DNA from: Oscillospiraceae bacterium | Lineage (GTDB): Bacteria; Bacillota; Clostridia; Oscillospirales; Ruminococcaceae | Direction: 5' to 3' | DNA: 7,810 nt | Assembly: GCA_031271475.1 (NCBI GenBank) | Contig: JAISVP010000181.1 | Span: forward strand, 1 to 7,810 | Part shown: one piece after another, positions 1 to 6,297 of the stretch | How the letters are laid out: each line of letters begins with the position of its first letter | How positions within the stretch are numbered: the stretch's first letter is position 1 | The notes under the pieces: generated by a model | Told to the model about the DNA's origin: nothing | Databases searched by the model: none | The model's input: only the letters and a program-made list of their open reading frames with translations | Made by a program: the position numbers and the translations under genes

Positions 1-1
1 G

Positions 2-199
2 TCATACTCTTTTAAAAACTATTCCGTTTTCAAGCAGTATTTTCTCCATTTTATTAATGTCGTCTTTTGTATACAGGTAAAAACTGCAGCCGTTTTTGTT
101 TGTAACTTTCTTTACGGAACAGGTGTAGCCTTTTGAACTTAACAGTGTCTGAGCTTTTTTGGCATGTGTCATCGACAGCAATTCTATTGTGTATTGCAT
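2..199 (-). CDS. DUF3343-like small protein (putative Se/S carrier-like)
   Basis: A 65-residue protein that resembles the DUF3343 family of small cytoplasmic proteins, annotated in databases as putative selenium/sulfur carrier-like. Visible features are an N-terminal beta strand (YTIELLS), the helix motif THAKKAQTLLSSKG that matches the family's S-x-x-HA-x-KA-x-x-LL pattern, and a GC motif (Gly37-Cys38) at the place where the family usually carries its conserved Cys, followed by a C-terminal helix. The start is set at 199 because GGGGG (207-211, read on the minus strand) sits 7 nt upstream of this ATG. An in-frame ATG at 235 would add 12 residues but has no good ribosome binding site and lies upstream of the predicted transcription start. 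The TGA stop overlaps an ATG (positions 5-3) of the next minus-strand gene in an ATGA arrangement, so the two are probably translationally coupled. Family members are often near cysteine desulfurases or selenium genes; the coupled gene cannot be seen here. The biochemical role is unproven. Confidence 0.65.
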   Translation of the reverse strand: MQYTIELLSMTHAKKAQTLLSSKGYTCSVKKVTNKNGCSFYLYTKDDINKMEKILLENGIVFKRV

Positions 200-214
200 T
201 TTAAGACCCCCGAA

Positions 215-243
215 TTGACAGTTGTATATATTCATTGTATGTC
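215..243 (+). promoter_or_regulatory. Candidate promoter for the pseudouridine synthase gene
   Basis: A perfect TTGACA (215-220) is followed after 17 nt by TATGTC (238-243), which is only 3/6 to TATAAT. The predicted start near 250 would give a leader of about 80 nt before the ATG at 329. It overlaps the divergent promoter, so the two could compete. The weak -10 keeps confidence low. Confidence 0.35.
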
Positions 244-263
244 TTTTGTAGAAAAATGGTGAA
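234..263 (-). promoter_or_regulatory. Candidate sigma-A promoter for the DUF3343-like gene
   Basis: Read on the minus strand, TTCACC (258-263, 4/6 to TTGACA) is followed by an 18-nt spacer and TACAAT (234-239, 5/6 to TATAAT). The predicted start near 227 gives a leader of about 28 nt before the ATG at 199. It shares the intergenic space with the divergent pseudouridine synthase gene. Confidence 0.45.
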
Positions 264-328
264 GATTATTGCTTAAGACCGAAAATACGGTTAAAAGTCA
301 GAAACGGGAATCAGAATGGGAGAGGCTG

Positions 329-1216
329 ATGAAAACATATGTAATCGGAAAAAATGACGCAGGCCGCCGTACGGATAAATTTATAAAAGAATCCGCACCT
401 AAGCTGCCGCAAAGCTTACTATATAAATATATACGCTTAAAAAAAATAAAGGTGAATGGAAAACGCTGTGACCCGGGGTACCTTCTATGCGAGGGCGACT
501 GCGTTTGTATGTATATAAATGATGAGTTTTTTGTTCGGGAAAAGGAAATCCTGTCCGAATTGCCTATAGACATCGTTTACGAGAATACGGATGTCCTTGC
601 GGTTTTTAAACCTCCGGGACTGCCTGTGCACTGTACCAATAAAAAAAACGCGGATACCTTAATTAGCCGCGTAAAGTATTATTTAAGAAATGAGCGGTTT
701 ACTCCCGCACTGTGTAACCGTCTGGATGTCAACACGTCCGGATTGGTGATTGCCGCAAAAAATTCTAAGGCATTGCGTGAAATAAACGAACAGTTAAAAC
801 TCCGTCAAGCAGTCCGTAAGTATCTGTGCGTCACCGTAAACAAACCCGCAAAGGATTCCGGTACTTTGAGCGCATACCATAAAATAAATAAGGACGGCAA
901 TGTGTCAGTATCCTTTGAACCTCTTGACGGTTATAAAGAAATTATAACGGTATACAATGTCCTTAAGACATCCGAAAACGGAATGTTTGCGGAATATCTG
1001 CAAGCAGGGCTGTGTTTGCTTGAAGCGGAACTGATTACCGGACGCAAACACCAAATCCGTGCACATTTAAGTGCGGAAGGTTTTCCCATACTCGGCGACA
1101 GTGTCTACGGAGACATTGCCGCCAATGAAAAGTACGGTGTACACAGACAACTCCTTTGTGCATATAAGATTGAGTTGACTGTTGGCGGGGAACTGTTAAC
1201 CGTTTCGGTGTCTTAG
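329..1216 (+). CDS. RluA-family 23S rRNA pseudouridine synthase (RluC/RluD-like)
   Basis: A 295-residue cytoplasmic enzyme that isomerises specific uridines in RNA, most likely 23S rRNA, to pseudouridine. Residues 1-65 form an S4-like RNA-binding domain (DAGRRTDKF at 10-18; the PQSLLYKYIRLKKIKVNGKR stretch at 27-46). The catalytic domain follows, with FKPPGLPVH at 93-101, the active-site motif NRLDVNTSGLVIAAKN (130-145; catalytic Asp133), and the C-terminal motif TGRKHQIRAHL (237-247) running into GFPILGDSVYG (251-261). Asn before RLD replaces the His of HRLD, which is common in this Bacillota subgroup and not a sign of inactivity. The ATG at 329 is preferred because GGGAGAGG (318-325) is correctly spaced before it and residue 1 matches the usual family N-terminus. 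A TTG at 269 in frame would add 20 unrelated residues. The exact target uridine cannot be told from sequence. The TAG stop (1214-1216) coincides with the left end of a MITE. Confidence 0.93.
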   Translation: MKTYVIGKNDAGRRTDKFIKESAPKLPQSLLYKYIRLKKIKVNGKRCDPGYLLCEGDCVCMYINDEFFVREKEILSELPIDIVYENTDVLAVFKPPGLPVHCTNKKNADTLISRVKYYLRNERFTPALCNRLDVNTSGLVIAAKNSKALREINEQLKLRQAVRKYLCVTVNKPAKDSGTLSAYHKINKDGNVSVSFEPLDGYKEIITVYNVLKTSENGMFAEYLQAGLCLLEAELITGRKHQIRAHLSAEGFPILGDSVYGDIAANEKYGVHRQLLCAYKIELTVGGELLTVSVS

Positions 1217-1375
1217 AGCCTGTTCAATATCTTTTTGCAAGTGTCATTTTCAGCAAAATTTCCGTTTTTCAGCGTTAAAATCCCTTGTAAGGCGCAAGCA
1301 TTACTGCGGAATTTTGCCTAGAAAAGCCAAAAATCTACCAAAAAGCACAATCACAAAAAGATATTGAACAGGCTC
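1216..1375. mobile_element. MITE-like element, 160 bp, with 22-bp perfect terminal inverted repeats
   Basis: The ends are 22-bp perfect inverted repeats at 1216-1237 and 1354-1375, beginning GAGCCTGTTCAATATC. They are flanked by a TTA direct repeat (1213-1215 and 1376-1378) that reads as a target duplication. A second inverted pair lies inside: GCAAAATTTCCG (1253-1264) against CGGAATTTTGC (1307-1317), with a one-base bulge. A small central pair follows, CTTG (1284-1287) with CAAG (1295-1298), so nearly the whole element could fold into one long hairpin. There is no coding capacity. GAG ends with a TNA-type 3-bp duplication fit, from memory, the IS1031 group of the IS5 family, whose transposase would have to act in trans. 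Boundaries are uncertain by a few bases because CTTAG occurs at both junctions. It separates two convergent genes and may act as a two-way terminator. Confidence 0.82.
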
Positions 1376-1423
1376 TTAGGGGTGCTGATACAGTGCGCGG
1401 GCATTCCGTAAAGCAGTCTTTGC

Positions 1424-2725
1424 CTACCGAATACGGCGGTCAATTACACGTACTGCCTTGCCTTCGGAACGGCCGATTGTTTTCGGTTCGACTAAGTGTA
1501 TCTTTGTTGATATGCCCAGAGCGGATTCTACTGCCGACTTGATTTCCAGTTCTTTTTCTTCAATATTCCTCATAGTATCCGAAAACATTTCCGGAGAGAT
1601 TTCCACGTTTATTTCTAATGTGTCAATATGGTTAACGCGGTCAACAATAAGCTGATAATGCGGGGAAGTGCTGCCAAGTCCTAACAGTACGCTTTCAATC
1701 TGTGACGGGAATACGTTAACGCCGCGTATAATAAGCATATCGTCCGTGCGGCCTGCCGGTCTGAGCATTTTTACCAAAGTTCTTCCGCATCCGCATTTCT
1801 CCCGGCTTAAAATAGCAATATCGCGTGTGCGGTAACGCAGCAGCGGAAAGGCTTCCTTTGTCACGCATGAGAATACAAGCTCTCCCTGACAGCCGTCCGG
1901 AAGAACTTCTTCCGTATCCGGGTCAATGATTTCCGGGATAAAATGATCCTCGTTTATGTGCATACCCGTTTGCTGTGAGCACTCAAAAGATACGCCCGGC
2001 CCTATGATTTCCGACAGTCCGTATATGTCGTATGCCTTTAACCCCAAGCCGTTTTCAATTTCTTTGCGCATCTCTTCCGTCCACGGTTCCGCGCCGAACA
2101 GCCCGGCTTTGAGTTTTATGTCGTCTTTTGTAAGTCCCAGCTCCGACATGGTTTCCATAAGATATACCGCATATGACGGCGTACAGCAAATTACGGTGGA
2201 ACCGAAATCTTTAATGATTGTAATTTGCCGCTGGGTATTGCCTACGGATACGGGAATTACCGCCATTCCGACTGCTTCCGCACCGTAATGCAAGCCAAGT
2301 CCTCCCGTAAAAAGCCCGTAACCGTACGAAACGTGCATGAAATCGCTGTGATCTGCACCTGCGGCAACCAATGCTCTTGCACAGCATTCCTGCCATATGC
2401 CCAAGTCCTTTTGTGTATATCCCACAACAATTTGCTTGCCTGTGGTTCCTGATGAGGCATGAAGACGTACTACCTGTTCCATTGGAACTGCAAAAAGTCC
2501 GTACGGATAGGTGTCACGCAAGTCCTGTTTTGCAGTCAGCGGCAAGCGGCTTAAATCCTTTACCGATTTTATGTCTTCCGGTTTTACGCCGGATTCTTTC
2601 ATTTTGTTGCGGTAATACGGAACATTTTCATAAACACGTCTTACCGTTTGCAATAAACGGAAACTTTGCAGTGCCTGCATTTCTTCCGTTGTTGCACATT
2701 CCATAGCTTTGTCGCGGTAACTCAT
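1424..2725 (-). CDS. Phenylacetate/indoleacetate-CoA ligase (PaaK-like adenylate-forming enzyme)
   Basis: A 433-residue cytoplasmic enzyme of the PaaK family that joins an aryl-acetate to CoA at the expense of ATP through an acyl-adenylate, or works near equilibrium to make ATP from aryl-acetyl-CoA. Visible motifs are the P-loop SSGTTGK (91-97), GAEPWTEEMR (211-220), the adenylate-binding YDIYGLSE (232-239), RYRTRDIA (297-304), the hinge region GRTDDMLIIRGVNVFPSQIE (325-344), and the C-terminal GRSEGKAVRV (418-427) that holds the likely catalytic Lys423. Cys248 and the pair Cys311/Cys313 (CGCGR) are typical of this family's metal-binding region. Length is full. The start is firm: GGGAGGT lies 9 nt upstream, inside the end of iorB, and the ATG overlaps the iorB stop as ATGA. 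The iorB-paaK pairing suggests an aryl-acetate substrate derived from aryl-pyruvate (phenylalanine, tyrosine or tryptophan). Which aryl acid is preferred cannot be told. Confidence 0.92.
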   Translation of the reverse strand: MSYRDKAMECATTEEMQALQSFRLLQTVRRVYENVPYYRNKMKESGVKPEDIKSVKDLSRLPLTAKQDLRDTYPYGLFAVPMEQVVRLHASSGTTGKQIVVGYTQKDLGIWQECCARALVAAGADHSDFMHVSYGYGLFTGGLGLHYGAEAVGMAVIPVSVGNTQRQITIIKDFGSTVICCTPSYAVYLMETMSELGLTKDDIKLKAGLFGAEPWTEEMRKEIENGLGLKAYDIYGLSEIIGPGVSFECSQQTGMHINEDHFIPEIIDPDTEEVLPDGCQGELVFSCVTKEAFPLLRYRTRDIAILSREKCGCGRTLVKMLRPAGRTDDMLIIRGVNVFPSQIESVLLGLGSTSPHYQLIVDRVNHIDTLEINVEISPEMFSDTMRNIEEKELEIKSAVESALGISTKIHLVEPKTIGRSEGKAVRVIDRRIR

Positions 2726-3294
2726 GCGGCTGACCTCCCTAATTCAAATGCTTTTTTATTTAGTTCCAGAAATTTCGGCGGAACACATATTTCCAGTGCT
2801 TTATTCCATGCCGTCTCCGAAATATCCATCTTCTGAGAAAGCACACCAAGCATTACAACATTTTCACATTTCGGGTTACCTGCACTCACTGCAAGTTCAC
2901 GTGCATTAAGCGCGGTAATGCAAACCCCTGAATTAGAAATGTTTTCTGCGATGTTTTCCGGGTATTCGCACGCACCTGTTATTACGGACATTGGCGGGAT
3001 TTTGTGCGAGGATGTCAGCAGCTTCCCGTCTTTTTTTAAATACGGCAGCCATCTTGCACCTTCAAGCAATTCAAACGACAGCAATATGTCCGCTTCCCCG
3101 ATTTCAATTACGGGGGACTGTACTTCTTTTCCGTATTTTACATATGTTACCACGGATCCGCCCCGTTGTGACATACCGTGAACTTCACTGACTTTTACAT
3201 CATACCCTTCGGATACAAGCAGTGTTCCCATAATTCTTGAAGCAAGCAATGAACCCTGTCCGCCTACTCCCACAAACATTATTGATTTTTCCAT
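2722..3294 (-). CDS. iorB: Indolepyruvate:ferredoxin oxidoreductase beta subunit (IorB, POR gamma-type domain)
   Basis: A 190-residue subunit of an oxygen-sensitive 2-oxoacid:ferredoxin oxidoreductase. With the TPP- and iron-sulfur-carrying IorA it oxidatively decarboxylates aryl-pyruvates to aryl-acetyl-CoA, reducing ferredoxin. The whole chain is one POR gamma domain: the nucleotide/CoA-fold glycine motif GVGGQGSLLASRIMG (residues 9-23), the hallmark VHGMSQRGGSVVTYV (38-52), and the C-terminal NVVMLGVL (144-151). Length is normal for IorB. The start ATG is chosen because MEKSIMFVGVGGQG aligns with family N-termini, though no strong Shine-Dalgarno precedes it. Such a weak site would suit coupling to an upstream gene, normally iorA. 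Here the upstream DNA is instead a 68-bp tandem duplication and then a FUSC gene, so the catalytic partner is not encoded next to it. The downstream paaK-like ligase overlaps by 4 nt. Confidence 0.9.
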   Translation of the reverse strand: MEKSIMFVGVGGQGSLLASRIMGTLLVSEGYDVKVSEVHGMSQRGGSVVTYVKYGKEVQSPVIEIGEADILLSFELLEGARWLPYLKKDGKLLTSSHKIPPMSVITGACEYPENIAENISNSGVCITALNARELAVSAGNPKCENVVMLGVLSQKMDISETAWNKALEICVPPKFLELNKKAFELGRSAA

Positions 3295-3296
3295 AC

Positions 3297-3433
3297 TTTT
3301 TAGCCGCAGGTTTACTTTACCTCTCCGATTTTCTGAGTGCCGGCGGGTGTCGGTATTCCCGCGTTTTTTAGCCGCAGGTTTACTTTACCTCTCCGATTTT
3401 CTGAGTGCCGGCGGGGTCGGTATTCCCGCGTTT
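3297..3433. repeat. Tandem duplication, two ~68-bp copies, upstream of iorB
   Basis: The first copy (about 3297-3366) and the second (about 3365-3433) run from TTTTTAGCCGCAGG to CCCGCGTTT and are identical except for one missing base: GCGGGTGTCGG in the first against GCGGGGTCGG in the second. Each copy carries a possible 5-bp stem GCGGG/CCCGC on the minus strand. On the minus strand each also contains a short reading frame ending PAGTQKIGEVK and TAA, the last copy stopping 17 nt before the iorB ATG. With only two head-to-tail copies and no spacer it is not a CRISPR array. It may be a recent slippage duplication, a scar from loss of an upstream gene, or an assembly artefact. Confidence 0.9.
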
Positions 3434-3471
3434 CTCCTTCTTTGTATTGGCTTTTGTTCAGATTCTGAAAT

Positions 3472-3984
3472 TCAGTCTTCACTGACTTTCGTATTTAAAA
3501 ACGGCAGTGCATTCACTCCAAGTGACAGCAGTATTCCCATCACCGTCTCAAGAACCCTTTTTCCCGCATACAGCAGAGGGTTTTCAGAATTGGTATAAGT
3601 TAGCAGAACACCAAGACATACTGCACACGCTATATATGTTGCAAGCGGGATTTTTAATATCACTGTAATTTGAATAAGCGGTATAATCCCGACTGCGATG
3701 ATTGCATATTCAGCCCACATAGGCGGGCGGCTAAGGACAAAATGAATAATCCACAGCAGTAAAAGTCCGTATATTCCGCCTATAACCGTTCCGATAATGC
3801 GGCTGAAGGAAATTGACTTACTCGATTCCAAGTTCTTTTGCATACAAAAAATTGCTGCTGTCGCCGAAAAATACGGAAAATCATTTCTGTTAAAAGCAAT
3901 ATTAAGCAAATATTCGATAAGAAAACATAATGCAACCGCAATGGCTGTCTTTACTGTCCGCAGTCCTATTTTGGATTTATTCAT
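3472..3984 (-). CDS. FUSC / aromatic acid exporter-like small membrane protein
   Basis: A 170-residue integral membrane protein resembling the N-terminal membrane domain of the FUSC/ArAE (DUF939-type) family, whose larger members include the E. coli hydroxybenzoate exporter AaeB. The N-terminus KIGLRTVKTAIAVALC (5-20) is the family signature. About six hydrophobic stretches can be seen: roughly 10-30, 36-48, 62-84, 91-110, 112-129 and 143-160. Between them lies the family-like FSATAAIFCMQKNLESSKS (39-57). There is no large C-terminal cytoplasmic domain, which is usual for the short Bacillota versions. TGGGA about 6 nt upstream supports the ATG at 3984. The gene stands 104 nt downstream of the EF-G-like gene and 177 nt upstream of iorB, all on the minus strand. 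Export of aryl acids made by the neighbouring enzymes is an attractive inference from context, not shown by sequence. Confidence 0.75.
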   Translation of the reverse strand: MNKSKIGLRTVKTAIAVALCFLIEYLLNIAFNRNDFPYFSATAAIFCMQKNLESSKSISFSRIIGTVIGGIYGLLLLWIIHFVLSRPPMWAEYAIIAVGIIPLIQITVILKIPLATYIACAVCLGVLLTYTNSENPLLYAGKRVLETVMGILLSLGVNALPFLNTKVSED

Positions 3985-4030
3985 AAATTTCCCATTCTAC
4001 ACAGGCAGGAAGGCAACACTCCGCTAACAG

Positions 4031-4076
4031 CAGCCTGATTTTTTTGCACACTGCAAACTGTAAAAAAATCAGGCTG
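4031..4076. repeat. 15-bp perfect inverted repeat after the EF-G-like gene (possible terminator)
   Basis: CAGCCTGATTTTTTT (4031-4045) pairs perfectly with AAAAAAATCAGGCTG (4062-4076) around a 16-nt loop. It lies 12 nt after the EF-G-like stop and 46 nt before the FUSC start codon. The A/T tract is on the loop side and the GC-rich part at the base, the reverse of a standard intrinsic terminator, so termination is possible but not secure. On the minus strand a weak inner stem TCAG/CTGA is directly followed by seven T, which could serve as a minimal terminator. An antiterminator/terminator switch or an mRNA-stabilising hairpin are alternatives. Confidence 0.6.
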
Positions 4077-4088
4077 ACTGAATAATTG

Positions 4089-6152
4089 TTATTCCGCCGC
4101 AACGGAGGCGACAACTTCGTCTAAAAGATTTGCGGGCAGCTGTTCATAGCGTTCAAAAGTACAGGTAAATGAACCCATGCCTTTGGCTGTCTGACGGATA
4201 TACATTGCAAAATCATGCATTTCCCTCATCGGGACATCCGCATCAACTTCTGTCATTCCTTTGCCTACGGGATTCATTCCGTTAACACGCCCGCGGCGTT
4301 TGTTTAACTCACCCATGACATCGCCTGTGTTTTCATCCGGGACAATAACTTTTAATGCTCCGATTGGCTCAAGCATTACCGGATTCGCTTTTTTTAGTCC
4401 CTCTTTAAATGCTATGGATGCCGCCATTTTAAATGCCATTTCGGAAGAATCCACGGGATGATAAGAACCGTCAACCAAAGTCGCTTTCAATCCCGACACC
4501 GGGCAGCCCGCAAGCACGCCTTTTTTCATGCTCTCCTGCAAACCTTTTTCTACTGCCGGGAAGTAGTTTTTCGGAACCGCTCCGCCGAAAATTTTCTCCT
4601 CGAATACAAGTTCCGTACTGTCGCACGGTTCAAATTCAATATGCACATCACCAAACTGACCGTGACCGCCGGACTGTTTCTTATGCCGCCCCTGTACTTT
4701 AACTTTTTGCCGGATTGTTTCACGGTATGCAATCCTCGGAACTGTTAAGTCGACGTCCGCACCGAATTTGACTTTGAGTTTTGATACGGCAATGTCAAGA
4801 TGCTGTTCGCCAAGTCCGCTGATAATCTGTTCACCTGTGATTGAATCCCGGGTGTAAGTCATTGTCTTGTCTTCTTCAAGCAGTCTCTTTATACCGCCGG
4901 ACATCTTAGTTTCATCTCCCTGAGTTCTTGCGTGTACTGCCATTGAGTAGCAAGGCGCCGGGAATTCAATTGCCCCGAACTTAATCACACGTTTCGGACT
5001 GCAAAGTGTTTCTGATGTTTCCGCGCTGATTTTTGTAGTCACGACAATGTCACCCGCACTTGCCTGACCGGCTTCCTCCTGTTTCTTACCCATAAGTCTG
5101 AGGATTTTACTGATTTTTTCGGGATGTCCCGTATTGGCGTTCACAAGCTCCGTATCGGGAGTAAGTGTTCCGCTCATAATCTTCATGAATGTCATTTTAC
5201 CTACAAACGGATCCGCAACAGTTTTAAACACGAATGCGGAAACAGGGTCGTTTGAATCACAGCTGACCGCAATTTCTTTACCGGTTTTATCGGTTGCGGA
5301 AGGCAGCGGTTTTTCATTAGGAGACGGGAAAATTGCAGACATTTTATTAAGCAGCAAGTCAATGCCGATAAGTGTCGCCGCAGATGTACATACTACGGGC
5401 GTGATTATTCCACGCACCATACCTTTATGAATTCCGCTGACGATTTCGTCATGGGTGAATTCTTCTCCTTCAAAGAATTTCTCCATAAGCGTATCATCGA
5501 CTTCCGCTACGGCTTCACTGATTTCCGAAAGGAATGTTTCGATTTTGCCGTCAAGACCATCTGCCGGCATTGGTATTTCGGATGAATTTCCGTTTGTATC
5601 GTACTTAAAGTTTTTCATTTCCAATAAGTCAATGTAAGATACGGTTTCCCCGTTTTCTATCACAGGGATTACAATCGGACATATGCCCTGTCCGAATTTA
5701 GTTTTTAATTTTGTAAGCAGCGCATAGTAATCGGCATTTGGGTCGTCCATTTTGGTAACGGCGAACATTTTGGATTTACCGTACTTTTCAGCTAATTCAA
5801 ATGCTATCATATCCCCTGTCTTAATGCCGGAAACAGCCGCAACGGTGATTATTGCGGTATCGCAGGTTGCAACCGCCTCGTGCATACCGCCCGCAAAGTC
5901 AAAAAGACCGGGTGTATCCAGGATATTTATTCTTTTTGAGTCATAAGAAAAAGATGCCAAGGCAGTGTTTATAGTGTATTTACGTTTGATTTCTTCAGCG
6001 TCATAGTCGCACACAGTCGTTCCGTCAGTGACTTTGCCGAAACGGTCGGATGCTCCGCATTTATGCAGAATTGCTTCTGCAAGCGAGGTCTTTCCCGATC
6101 CGTTATGCCCCACGAGGGCGATGTTTTTGATTTTTCCTGTTTCTACAGCCAT
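4089..6152 (-). CDS. EF-G-like translational GTPase, FusA2 type, with altered G3 and G4 motifs
   Basis: A 687-residue protein with all five EF-G domains: GTPase (about 1-275), beta-barrel II (about 300-390), domain III (about 398-475, SGLGEQHLDIAVSKL at 445-459), ribosome-decoding domain IV (about 476-600, RHKKQSGGHGQFGDV at 489-503 and DGSYHPVDSSEMAFK at 561-575) and domain V (about 600-680, MGELNKRRGRVNGM at 613-626). It is the paralog type (EF-G2/FusA2) found beside a canonical fusA in many Clostridia rather than the fusA of the str operon: no ribosomal genes are near. G1 GHNGSGKT (15-22), switch I Thr60 and G5 SAA (257-259) are intact. G3 is DTPGL (79-83) instead of DTPGH, and G4 is TKMD (133-136) instead of NKMD, so hydrolysis or guanine binding may differ from normal. 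The start is supported by AAGGAG 8 nt upstream. Its cellular role (back-translocation, recycling, stress) is not known from sequence. Confidence 0.93.
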   Translation of the reverse strand: MAVETGKIKNIALVGHNGSGKTSLAEAILHKCGASDRFGKVTDGTTVCDYDAEEIKRKYTINTALASFSYDSKRINILDTPGLFDFAGGMHEAVATCDTAIITVAAVSGIKTGDMIAFELAEKYGKSKMFAVTKMDDPNADYYALLTKLKTKFGQGICPIVIPVIENGETVSYIDLLEMKNFKYDTNGNSSEIPMPADGLDGKIETFLSEISEAVAEVDDTLMEKFFEGEEFTHDEIVSGIHKGMVRGIITPVVCTSAATLIGIDLLLNKMSAIFPSPNEKPLPSATDKTGKEIAVSCDSNDPVSAFVFKTVADPFVGKMTFMKIMSGTLTPDTELVNANTGHPEKISKILRLMGKKQEEAGQASAGDIVVTTKISAETSETLCSPKRVIKFGAIEFPAPCYSMAVHARTQGDETKMSGGIKRLLEEDKTMTYTRDSITGEQIISGLGEQHLDIAVSKLKVKFGADVDLTVPRIAYRETIRQKVKVQGRHKKQSGGHGQFGDVHIEFEPCDSTELVFEEKIFGGAVPKNYFPAVEKGLQESMKKGVLAGCPVSGLKATLVDGSYHPVDSSEMAFKMAASIAFKEGLKKANPVMLEPIGALKVIVPDENTGDVMGELNKRRGRVNGMNPVGKGMTEVDADVPMREMHDFAMYIRQTAKGMGSFTCTFERYEQLPANLLDEVVASVAAE

Positions 6153-6282
6153 TTCTTTTCTCCTTTTTTATACTCTTGAACGCCGCAGCAAAGCAACGGT
6201 GTCCGGTGCATTTCTTGCGAAACACAATACTGTTTAATCTCCGCTTGCTTCTTACGGTTCCTGCCATTGGAAGAACCGCTTA

Positions 6283-6294
6283 ACGGTATACCGT
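6283..6294. promoter_or_regulatory. 12-bp perfect palindrome at the predicted transcription start (operator candidate)
   Basis: ACGGTATACCGT is a perfect palindrome lying over the predicted start of the fusA2-type transcript (near 6291). Its half-site ACGGTATA recurs on the minus strand overlapping the -10 box (reading ACGGTATAAT, 6298-6307). Two copies of the same half-site at -10 and +1 are what an operator for a dimeric repressor would look like. No regulator is encoded beside it. Confidence 0.4.
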
Positions 6295-6297
6295 AAT

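Noticed and set aside
269..328. TTG start giving a 20-residue extension of the pseudouridine synthase
   Set aside because: The ATG at 329 has a strong GGGAGAGG site and matches family N-termini; the extension is hydrophilic and unlike the family.
298..573. Minus-strand frame of 91 codons inside the pseudouridine synthase gene
   Set aside because: It is antisense to a clear enzyme's S4 domain, has no recognisable family features and no ribosome binding site.
718..765. Asn in place of His in the HRLD catalytic motif as a sign of lost activity
   Set aside because: NRLD/NRID is common in this subgroup and the catalytic Asp133 is intact.
2371..2706. Plus-strand frames of 75-111 codons antisense to the PaaK-like ligase
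   Set aside because: They are shadows of a full-length, motif-complete gene on the other strand, with low-complexity non-protein-like composition.
3297..3433. Tandem repeat as a CRISPR array
   Set aside because: There are only two 68-bp copies, head to tail with no spacer and no cas genes.
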